NCBI GenBank assembly: GCA_003194525.1 | Contig: NBIV01000018.1 | Span: forward strand, 434,001-498,000 | Length of the DNA: 64,000 nt | From: Gracilariopsis chorda | Lineage: Eukaryota > Rhodophyta > Florideophyceae > Gracilariales > Gracilariaceae | Reading direction: 5' to 3' | In this document: positions 39,357-49,547 of the stretch, one piece after another | Position numbering within the stretch: position 1 is the stretch's first letter | How the letters are laid out: each line of letters begins with the position of its first letter | Made by a program: the position numbers and the translations under genes | Notes under the pieces: model-generated | The model's database searches: none | Told to the model about the DNA's origin: nothing | The model's input: the letters and a program-made list of their open reading frames with translations, nothing else

Positions 39357-40834
39357 CTGCATCCAACAAACATGTATCTATGTGTTTGAAGTGTACGTGT
39401 TCATCCCACTGTTGTGGCAGTTTTGAAGTTGGCCCATGCTCCTCCCTAAGTCAATGCCGTGTCGTGAAATTGTATCATTTGGCGCCACTGTGTTGGGCTT
39501 GTATCCTTTGACCGGACGTGATGCACGTGACACGCGACGATGTTTACACAGACACCGTACAATAACAATCACTCTCAGCAGATGAGTGCGTAGAGCACGA
39601 TGTAATTTGACCGTAGCTTTCGCACAGATGGTGTATTCTGCTGGTGGAAGACTAGGAGGAATACCATCTAATGTATCTTTTCAAATGTTTACGTCTTCTA
39701 CACCGAAGTGAGTTCCTGTATGCGACTCTCACGATATGGGGCCCACTTCGTCTTGTATCATGCAGTTCACTTGATTGAGGCGTACGACACTTTCTCGCCA
39801 CAAGAGGACGGGACATCGAGTTGAACGGCGTAGGATCTCGAGTCTGATCACTTGGCCTGAAGCGTAGCCTTCTATTTGTATATAAAGCAACTTTGTTTCT
39901 GCAATATTGGCTGAATGCGTTTCCAAATCTTTGTTTGAGTTTGGTGTCAGTCTTATTAAGGATGAATCCCCGTTCCAGTTCACCTAAAATTGTACATAAC
40001 ACGACACTAATGCGGGCGCTTCACCGATACATGCTGTCCGCAAAGTCCCGCGCAGTTGGTCCAGTAACAAAGCTCAGCTTGGTCAGCTGACTCAGCTGGC
40101 GACTTAACGCGGGCCCAAATTCGGTAAAACAGCACATCAGTGCGTGCGCACACAGAGAGCATCTGTCCCGACACAAGTGCGTGCGCTACGAAACAAATCG
40201 CTCTGCATCTCCGCCTCCGTTCGGGTCGAATACCACGTGCGAGAGCACGCATGGCGGCCCGTACGGAGCACTGCCAACCGCGACGCATGTTTTTATTTTG
40301 TCGAATCACGATACCGCAGCAGACACCCGCGTGCGCTTGAGCGTGAGGCGGTTTGATTTACGGAAGACATTATTGCACGCATGGTGGGGCCACTGCATGT
40401 GTGGAAGCGCGCTTGGAGGGCGTGATGGAACGATGAGGCAAGACGTGTCGTACATTGTACAAGCTTGTCAACGGCGCACAACGAGTCAGCAGTTAACCTT
40501 TTAACCCTTACTTGGGGATATAGTGCACTGGGAGATAGCACACTGGGAGATAGTGTAATCTCGAGATGTATGTAATATGCTGGACGTCAGCTACAAGCGT
40601 ACAACGACGTTCGGAGATACTCACACAACCCCCCTTCGCAAACAAGTTGGTTCGCCTGCTCCTACAGCAAGATGTGGATTAAAATGTCAGTTCCGATACA
40701 CATTGATCGGTAGTCGTTTACATAGTAATACCCTCCTTCCAAGGGCACAAATAAAACTTGAGGCAGCCGTCAAAACCAAAAACCATAGCAACCAAAAAAA
40801 AAACAAAAAAAACAAAAGACACACAAAAGCTCCA
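39357..40834. other. Intergenic, 3' of DDB2
   Basis: About 1.5 kb. A small tandem repeat of 15-bp units (ATAGTGCACTGGGAG and variants) lies at 40519-40563. A poly(A)-rich run occurs at 40794-40818. No gene seen. Confidence 0.45.
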
Positions 40835-42351
40835 TCACATAGAAAAGTTAGGACGACGAATATCAGTAGGACTAGAAATAGCCGGTCGATCCTTAACACG
40901 TCTGACCGGACGTTTCAAAGGCGGCAACTTAACATTTCTAGGAACGTCACCAACCTTAGACACCCTCCAAGAACTGGAAAGTCGTCGTTGTTGTTCAATC
41001 AAAGCCTGTCTCTTCCGTTCTCTCAACCGATCCAAAGCGCCAGTCAGTCGTTCCCTAGCACCGCCCTCCGTAGGAGAGGGCAAACGATTACTCCTAGCAC
41101 GTAACTGAGACTGCAACACTCTCAGATGCGCCAGGCGACGATCGATACGAATGTCACCTGTGATGCGACGGCGCAGAGATGCCATGCGTTCCATGTCCTG
41201 CACGGCGGCTTTTGCGACGCGCATTACGGCGCGCGTGGGTTGTAGTTTTCTCGGCGTTTGTCGAGAGTTGGGGGACGATGTAGGGGCATTTCGACGGGGG
41301 GTTGGCGCGGATTGAGAACGTGCTCTTAACATTTGCATGTTCGATATTTCTTGGTCTGTTGGAAACTCCAACTGCTCGACCGCGCTTTCATCCAAATCGG
41401 CGTCAAAAAAATCGTCCAGATGCTGCTGAGCAGAGTTGGTGTTATCGCTGAGCGAAAGTGCTGCAAGATGGCTGTGCAGTTCGAGCGCGGGGGATGTGAC
41501 GAGGACGGCGGTGGGGACGTCGGCGATGTTGAAGGCGTGAACAAAGTGCGCTGATTGTGGGCTTTCGACGCGGGGATATGGAGGTGATGATGCGGTTTTG
41601 CAGGTATTACGGACAGTGGTGTCTGAGAGGGCGAGGGCGATTTGGGCGGGGTGGAAAACGGGGTAGTCGACATGGTAAGTAAGGTGGATGGGGAAGACGG
41701 GGTTGTAGGCGGTTGGAAAGGCTTTTCAGGCGGGGCGATCGGTGCAGTGGGCTGCGACTGCGGGGCAAAACGACGGCGACTTCGCAGGGGCTGTTGCTGG
41801 CGCTGCTGCTGGCGCTGCTGCTGGCGCTGCTGCTGGTGCTGCTTCTGTTGCAGCTGCATGCGACGGCGCTGCGACGGCGTGGGCGGGATTTTGGAGGCGC
41901 GAATGTCCAAGTGACGCGGCGAAGATAACGAGGTGTTCTGCGTAGACTGCGCGTTCGGCGTGAAGAAGGGGTCAGCGTCGACACCGGCGTGTTCCGCGCT
42001 GGCCGAGGAGTTTGCAAACGGAGTGTGGTTCTTCGACTTCTCAGCGGTGGCGGAGAAGAAGCGTCTGTTGCGTTGAGGCGGGGAGGAACGACGTATCGGG
42101 CCTTGTTCGGGCGGCACAACAGCGCCCCACAGACGTCTTATGGAGGCCCATAGTCTCATCGGCTGCGACAAGGAGGCGTGCTTGTGAGGCGGGGGGGTGT
42201 CTTGCCAATGGTCGATCACGTCTTGCACGGAGTTGCGCACGTTCTCAGATAGCTCGAGGTCATCGGCGAGTTGGTGAAGGTCTAGCGGCTGGACGTTAGC
42301 GAGCGAGGGTGGGGAGGGCGGGGTTTGCGGGGCCGGTCTGCTACGCTTCAT
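40835..42351 (-). CDS. Disordered basic protein of unknown function, two overlapping frames
   Basis: Probably one gene in two frames. The ATG at 42351 starts KRSRPAPQTPPSPPSLANVQ, then DDLELSENVRNSVQDVIDHW, a Gln-rich run (QQQRQQQRQQQ) and Pro/Ser/Thr-rich sequence. The next frame takes over between about 41700 and 41550 with SPALELHSHL, then DDFFDADLDESAVEQLEFPT, and ends in an Arg-rich helix (RRRITGDIRIDRRLAHLRVL). A short intron or a frameshift must join the halves; I could not identify convincing splice sites. The Arg-rich helix could bind nucleic acid or be a coiled coil. I do not recognise the family. Confidence 0.5.
41785..41865 (-). repeat. CTG-rich 12-bp repeat coding Gln-Gln-Gln-Arg
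   Basis: Four near-identical 12-bp units (GCTGCTGCTGGC on the plus strand) in the middle of the disordered protein. Confidence 0.8.
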
Positions 42352-43134
42352 TTTGGGATGGAGGAGATCTGCGCATGCGGGATGGCGCTAAGGAGGGTGG
42401 GGGGTGGAGGAAGTGCAGCGGGCTTAATAGGTGACGGTAGATACAACGGCACCAGCTGTGAGTGTGCAGGGCGAATTATTGCTGCGACGGCGCAATGAAG
42501 TGGAAGTGGCGCGCGCCACAAGGCGGCGCATGGCGCGTGGAGAACGAGTGGATTCGAATTGCACGCGCCAGGCCACGCAGCCGCAGCCTCCAGCGCCGCG
42601 GAAGCGCCACTACATTTCTTCCACGTCGCCACGTGCGGTGCATTCACCGACAGGCCGCCTGTAGCGCGCGCTGACGGTTGGATGAGTTGTAACAACACAA
42701 AATAACGGGGGGTGCCGATTCGCCGACAAAATTTGTGTATTAAAGCGTTATCTCCCGTTCGAATCACATGCTGCACACTGCGTGTAGCTGTGTACACGTG
42801 GCATGCTGGCTGCGTGGCTCGCGACAAATACTGCGGTTACCTTCTGACGCAAATGCCGCGTAATATCGGAAGAAACGCACATTTGCGCTTGCTATCACTT
42901 CCAGAACCATACGCCACTTCGCCAAGCTGACAGCGCTGCTGCTCCCTCAGGTGCGCCAGCACCTTATTATGCATCCTACCAATGGCAAAGCATCGCAACA
43001 TGCATTGTCTATGTTGCCGTCTTCTTCACTGTGGCTCCTGTTCATAAAGTTCTTACTTCTCACTCTCGAGTTGCGCTCAACCCACTCCAGATACTGCTAC
43101 CTCCATCTTCGCTTCTTCTTTTCTGCAGCCAACG
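42352..43134. other. Intergenic, GC-rich
   Basis: No supported feature. Confidence 0.35.
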
Positions 43135-43950
43135 TTACTTACTGTAAGCTGTAAATTGCCGAGCGTTAGCCTCGTCAGTTTGACTACCTGACCAATGTAC
43201 ACCGTCATTTTTCTCACTCGTTGCACGTAACCAAACCGACGGATACGCAATACCACTCGTTCCAAAAATGTGAGCATTGTAAGCCGCCACCGCTTGTACT
43301 TGTAGAACCAACACACGCAGTAAGTTACGTACCGTCTGCCCATCATTTACTGCTCTCATAAACTGTCCATTCTGCTGCACGGTAATCAGGCATGACTTGG
43401 CTTGCACGCTTTCCTCTGTGTTGCTTACGTATTGGCCGGTAGCGTTTGCGCTGTAATTCATGCTTCTCGGTAGATGAACAATGCGCTTGTAGAGTACAGG
43501 CACAGCGACACAACACAGATTGCGACTGCCCTGTTGTGCGTTTGTCTCCCGCTTCTTCAAGTGCGGCTTTGGCAGTCACTTCACGCTCAAAGTCTTGACT
43601 CTCCGCAGGCGGATCAAAGGACGTATTCTTGGCGAGTCAACGTGTTGCAAAAGACCTATCATTAGTGACTAAAACAGGTCCCCCGTCGTTGCGCCCCTTT
43701 TCGCATTTCTGAAATGTTCGTCAAGGGGAAATGTTCATCATATCGCGTCGTTTGATCTCATTCACTTTCGCGCTTTCATTCATTGTTTTCTTGCAAAGTA
43801 CAAACTTCAAACCGTTGCATACCACAATTTTGTCATTGTCCAAGGAGCATGGATGAAAAAAGGTTCCATTATTCGTGACGCAGACCTTAAGACGGATAAA
43901 TCGGTGTCCAGTCCTTGATAGAAAAGATATGAACAGCAAAATCAAGAGTC
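43135..43950 (-). pseudogene. Decayed coding region of unknown origin
   Basis: Minus-strand pieces look coding but do not share one frame: GTFFHPCSLDNDKIVVCNGL near 43850, FDPPAESQDFEREVTAKAAL near 43580, and further left SCLITVQQNGQFMRAVNDGQ followed by IFGTSGIAYPSVWLRATSEK to a stop at 43135. Broken in several places. Family not recognised; may be an old mobile or viral copy or a dead host gene. Confidence 0.3.
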
Positions 43951-45067
43951 ATTCTTTGTCGTGTTAAGAAGGCCTTAAAGAAGTAATAACTTGGTGATGT
44001 GCGATTCATCTAGATGCCAAGAGTTTCTTATCTTTTTGACCCACTCATTGCATTCTTGCTGGTGTACCGTCCAAGAAGGTTAGCATGGCTCGAGGTGGAG
44101 CACGGCTCTAGCTTCAGTCCCTGCCTTGGTACGACTACTGCATTCTTTTTCGCGGAGGTATTCTCATGCCCTTCTCCAGTCTCGCTTGCAGCAAATTGTA
44201 CCAGCTGTGCCTTTCCGGCCGCTCTGGTATATCCAAAGCGCGGCTGCCTCGCTGAATTTACCGTCACAACAACATGTATCTATCTATATCCTTTATACCT
44301 TCTTTCTGGGTTAGTTTCCCCCATGACGGTTTATCTTTCTGTATTCCAGAGTACTTCCCCCGACACCTTCTTCCAGCACTACACGTGCCCCCATCGTTCT
44401 GCCACCACCAACTTCTCAATATTAACGCTATGATACCCATCCGCCAACGAAACTAGTGAATCACCGAAATTTAGCTACTCTACGGTGCGGGCATACTGAG
44501 AATTTCAGTTTTTGCTTGTTTATTCTCTTGCCTCATGTTGAACTGCCTTCGCGGGCTGCCCCACGTCTCTTCATTCACATTTCGTATTACTTCTATGTAA
44601 CTTCGGTTCAAGATCTTTATTACCATCATCGTGCTTTTCTCCACTTCAAATTGTGACTCAATGTCCTAAAACGTTCATTTGATTTGCAAGAATCCGCGTC
44701 CAATTGTTTGACCAACGCCAATACCGTTTCATAAAGTACTGTGAGAGATGACGTGGACATCTCCTTGAACAGTGGATACGAGAAGCACTGCAGCATAATC
44801 AGTTGAGAAACATGCCAGCCATTAGCGTGTTAATCATGAAGGTGGCACAGAGAATACCTACAGCGCTGTGTAATCCTAATTGTAGGAGCAAGTTACAGCA
44901 TTTGGCTTCTCCCCAACGCCCAAACCATTCTCAGAAACCTCCTGAACAGGTGTCCTAATCTCACACGACAGGTATCACCTGCAAATCATATCAAGGTCAG
45001 GGTTAAACCGGAATCCGGAAGCTCCATGTATCTCCCACTTTGTAACAACGTAATTGATGAAGGCTGT
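43951..45067. other. Intergenic, no gene seen
   Basis: Short ORFs only. Confidence 0.35.
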
Positions 45068-45403
45068 TGTAATACGCTGGCACCCATTTAGGCCTTAGTA
45101 CCGTTGAATGGTCGTAATGCCTAACCCGGTGCCACCACGGGCGTATTAGTCACGGACTATTTTGCAATAATGGGGAATGTGACTGAATACTATTAACTAA
45201 TGAGGACATCATGTGGCAAAATAGTGAGGCAAAAGCGCCCCTGACAATTAACCGTGACTACATTACGACCATAGAAGTTGTATCAGTCGAGAGCTCAATG
45301 TGAGATTGAAGCTCTCGGTGGGTACAGCCATCGACACTGTGTTGTTCATGGTTCAGGTAAAGATGTTCAGTGCCAGTAGGCATCAGGCTTCAATATCTTA
45401 CAG
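45068..45403 (+). mobile_element. Solo LTR (TRIM-like family), with a MITE inserted
   Basis: Begins TGTAATACGC and ends ATATCTTACA. It is flanked by a perfect 5-bp duplication GCTGT (45063-45067 and 45404-45408). The core (GAGCTCAATGTGAGATTGAA, then CATCGACACTGTGT and AGATGTTCAGTGCCAGTAGG) matches the solo LTRs at 53.5 and 57.4 kb. Without the internal MITE it is about 230 bp. A fossil: no internal coding part remains. Confidence 0.8.
45139..45241. mobile_element. Short MITE inside the solo LTR
   Basis: About 103 bp with inverted ends GGGCGTATTAGTCACGGACT and its counterpart ending TGAGGCAAAAGCGCCCC. It matches the longer element at 59.7 kb (GGGGCGTATTTGTGACGGAC...ATTTTGC...). The centre reads CATGTGGCAAAATAGT near the right end. 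No coding capacity. Confidence 0.7.
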
Positions 45404-48400
45404 CTGTTATGCAACGAAAGAGGTGACGCTTCGAAAGTGAAGAATTGCGACGGTATTTTGCTGTCCTTACATCTATCTATGTAAACTCATCGCTAGGTGG
45501 GTGGCTGTCTGACAGTGGCTAGTGCTATCTGCAGCGGTCAAATCCATTTGGGGTGAGAGATTGCACCTTCCAAAACAAATGCGAGCCAATTCCGGAACTG
45601 GCACAAGTTTCCTGGTCTCGGCCTATCATTTTCCTTGTTTCTCATCACTTCTACAGGTCAACACTGGTCGCTAAAGCTCCGGCACGATATGCAAATGGTG
45701 TAGATCGGCAACATTTTATGTGTGCGCTCATGCTCATGTACATCTTTACGAACTCAAAGAAGGGGATGTGAGTATCGACATTGCTCAGATATACTTAATG
45801 CTCAATTATCTTTTATGCGCATGTAGCTCTCATTTTGGAGTTCGAACAATGACAAACTTCTACAACGTGATACAAAAGTTTCAGCCTTTGTTCGTGTCTA
45901 TGAACTCTGATTAATTCGCAGAATGCAGCACTCTACGTTGATCATGGTTTCGCTGAGCCAGGAAACCATCATTCCAGACATTCAGCGAAAGGAAGACACT
46001 GTCGCACATTGATGCATTATGTTCAACTCATGAATACACACCAGCACCTTGTTGCCGGTAAATGGCGAAATTGGTTCATAAAGAAACCTGTGGAGTGTAA
46101 GCCGGTGAGTCTTGCACAGACGGTAGAGGAAATCAAATGCCGTCAGTTGGTGATGGGCGTGTCGTTGCTGAGTTTTCATGAGAGTGCAGGTGCATATGGC
46201 TTGTAGAAAAATGTTGTAAGCACTATTGCTCTGCTCTTGAACCATGTGACTGTAAATTACATCGGGAGAGACAGCATATAAACTGCAAATAGCTTGCAGC
46301 AGGTTTGTCGCTGGATGTTTCAAAGCAAATTGAGAGAACTGGCCACCAAGGTAGCTAAACCTTTGTCAGTGCAAGGGGCAGATTGTGGATTCTTTTCAGA
46401 TTGCTTGCGGAGATGGGTTTAACAATGGAAGACTGGGTGCCCTGACTGCTGGTGCCTGAGTAAGCTATATCGTGAATCCCCGAGCGATAGGGTTCTGTCG
46501 CATATCTGCTTGAGAAACATGCACATTCGGTAGGGTAGGAACGTGTTTTACGGTGAGAAATTGCAGGGTGGATGGTACAAATTGATTCGTTACGTTTGCG
46601 CTGCAGAAGAGGGTCAGCTGAAAGTGTACAGCCGGGTTTTCCCGAACAGTTGGTGATATGAACCCCGCGAAGAGCATGTTTAGAAGCTGAAGCGCGATGA
46701 TACGAACGTAGTGACTTTTTCGTGCTCTATGTTCGACTTTGTGGGAACCTCTGCTGCTACATATCTCGAATATGGAGGCAAGACAAGTGTTGTGGCTTGT
46801 GGTCCGCGAATTGCATGCACAGAAGTGTGTCTTGTAGCGTTTACTGCTGGTAGATATCGTTATTATTTGTTGTGGGTCTCTTGCGGAGAACCGTTCGCGA
46901 TGGTAACCCTTTTCGCGTCTCTCTCTTGACACGAGAGAATACGGGTACAACTCTTGACAGCACATCACGTTGTGTCACTGGCGAATATCACGTGCTGCTG
47001 AGAACTTGTTTATGAGCATTCAATGTCCTTCCCAGTCCATCTCGTGCTTCAATACACATCGACTGAGCCTTTGCAGGGACGAAGCTGTGGACTGTAAGAA
47101 TATCCGCTTTTGTATTGCCGCCTGCAATGAGATGACCGACAAAGGTCTTTTAGTCCATTTGAATTTTGGTTTTCTTCGCTTGGAAAAGTCAGCAATTCAG
47201 TCACATTCTCTTTCCACGTTTTACCGCCCTCTGCTACGCATTGGCAGATTTGCTTGTGTTCCAACGGTATGAAAGTGTAATAGAGATCACTGGCACGGAC
47301 AACTTAAGAACATTATATGTCACAAGAAGAGAAACCTCGAGCTCTGTTGTGAACTCCGACGGCGCTGTTGGCATGGACGCTCGTACCCAAAGTGATACCG
47401 ATGTCAATGCATAAATTGTTCCTACAAGCGCTCAGCAAACCATTTGAAACGCCTTCCATATCGTTCAAAGAGTTACTGGGGGATCCGAAGAAGATGCGAT
47501 TGCGCCTTCAGCCACGAACCCTTCGTCGAATCAAACTCGTATCTCAGTTCCTTAAGGACCATATCATTCAGAAATGTCGCTGCAAGTAACAAAACTTCAC
47601 GCTCCGGAGCTCAATTACCACATAGATGGTGAGGAAGTGCTCAAACCTCACGAATGAGCCAAGAACACGACGCGATTTTCCAAAGCCAAGCTATGCGGCT
47701 CTGTGACAGCAGAATAACAGAAATATTCAATTCTAACTGGTGGTGCAGCAAAAGTAGTGGTGTTTTAAAACATTCCCCATCAGTACATGCATGTCCGGGA
47801 TGCGTTGGGTTCTGAAAAATGAAGAGGCTAGCCTAAGTCACTATGAGGACCCGTGATGATGCCACTGGCATGCAGTTTCGCATCAGTGCCATTCGCAGGA
47901 ATGGAGAAGTCGCTGCTTCTGCCGTTCTTTCTTTTCTTCTTTCTTTTTTATGGGCACACATTACCTACGGCATTGTGGTAGAATCTAACACTACAAGGGA
48001 GCTTTTCTTCGTCTAACATGCTAAACTCTATGTACGTAAAGCTCCTCAGAAAGAAAGATTTTCTCTGCCCCGTAGTACCAATCTCTACTCATGTCCCCGG
48101 AATGTAGCCGATGACTGCTGCTTGCTCTCACCTTGCAGCAGCCGTGTTGCGCTCACTAGCTACTATCTCGGAACATTGAAAGATCAGCACCAAGCTTCTA
48201 CGGAAAGACCCGACATCGGATCCATGTCGTTCTGACGCGGCTCGCCTTTTCCATTCTTTTCTCTGCTATTCCTTCCCTTTCTACCAGAAGACATCAGCTA
48301 AGGGGCACAAGACGACAAGGCGGATTCCAATGTGCCTCGTTTTCGTCTTCTAGAAGCACTAACGACGTTCTACCCACCCTTTCCTCCTTACCCTTGGCGA

Positions 48401-49547
48401 TTTCGGGTAGTTGAACCGACCACACACGTGCTTTTCTTCAATCTTGGCGCAAGCTCCGTAAAAACCCTGTAAAGCCATTTGGATCCTTGTACAGGCGGGC
48501 CTGTTTTCTTCCCTTATCCACGCGATGCTGAGATGCTGCGTGAGGTAAGACTGCCGCCTCAGTTTCCGTAGCAAACTCCTGACCCTTCCGGGAAATTCAG
48601 GGAAAGGATGGCAAGATCTTCTGGGAAGCGCGTGCGTCGCGCCTACCGTTTCGCACAGCTTAGCGGGGGCTTCTTCTGGACAGAGCCACCCAGGTCGCTT
48701 AGGGCCGTCGGTCTGCCGACTGCCTGGTCGCTTTTACATACAACCCGGGTCGACGAAGGCGACCAGTCCGCCGATCGCCTGGGCGAGTTTAACGACGTCC
48801 CGGGTCCCTCTGCCATTGCACGTAATGTTGGTTTAGTGCTCAAAAGCCATTGACGACTTCGTCCTTATCTTACTGGCAAGCAATAAGGCTTTCGGGTTTG
48901 ACGATTTCGGACTTCTATCTGAAAGAATAATGAAATGAATGGGAAACAACGATCTGAACTATGGCAGTGAAATCAGGAAGTATTGTTTACCCACGGATAA
49001 ACAACCATAGGATGATCCAGCACCAGAGAAAGAACTACTACGGAGGATGATATGGGATACTTCTAGATAAGGGAATTTAGGACGGAGGTGTGTTTTTGAT
49101 CTAGGGGAGGGAACAAGGAGTTGGGGTGCCAACGGGTAATGCGCGTGCCCCGATATCCCCGCGTGGGAAAGAAAAGTGCAACTCTCCGTGCAAACGAGAT
49201 TTAGTTCAGATAACGCCTCTGACTCGGGTTTCGTCTTACTGCCCTCCAATTCTCGTCGTGTACTTTGTCCTCTTGGCTTCAAAACAAATGCAAAACTCCA
49301 AGCAGAAGATAATAGGAATACGTCAGCTTTTGTTTCCATAACGATTCTTTACTTCAAACATCAGATGAGAGATCTCTAGTTCTCATGAATCTCCATTTTT
49401 TTCTCTACGTATGTTACCTCAAGGTTGTGTACTGCGTCCTTCTAGAAGTTTTTGGATGATCGGTTTCCAATTATACCGTACCATTTGCACATCTAAGCTT
49501 AATGCCTGGAATGCCCACGCAGCGTAATCACTTACGGTTTGGTTTTC
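45404..49547. other. Gene-poor region with decayed coding fragments
   Basis: About 4.1 kb without an intact gene. Minus-strand pieces with coding character occur near 45982-46323 (NSAYNIFLQAICTCTLMKTQ), 46465-46968 (REKGYHRERFSARDPQQIIT, NVTNQFVPSTLQFLTVKHVP) and 47440-47640 (NDMVLKELRYEFDSTKGSWL, ERYGRRFKWFAERL). They are broken and unrecognised. The 48.6-48.9 kb part is GC-richer with repeated GGTCGCTT/GGCGACC words but no clear structure. Confidence 0.4.

Noticed and set aside
48600-48900. Possible structured RNA around repeated GGTCGC/GCGACC words
   Set aside because: No consistent stem layout and no tRNA, snRNA or snoRNA boxes could be identified.
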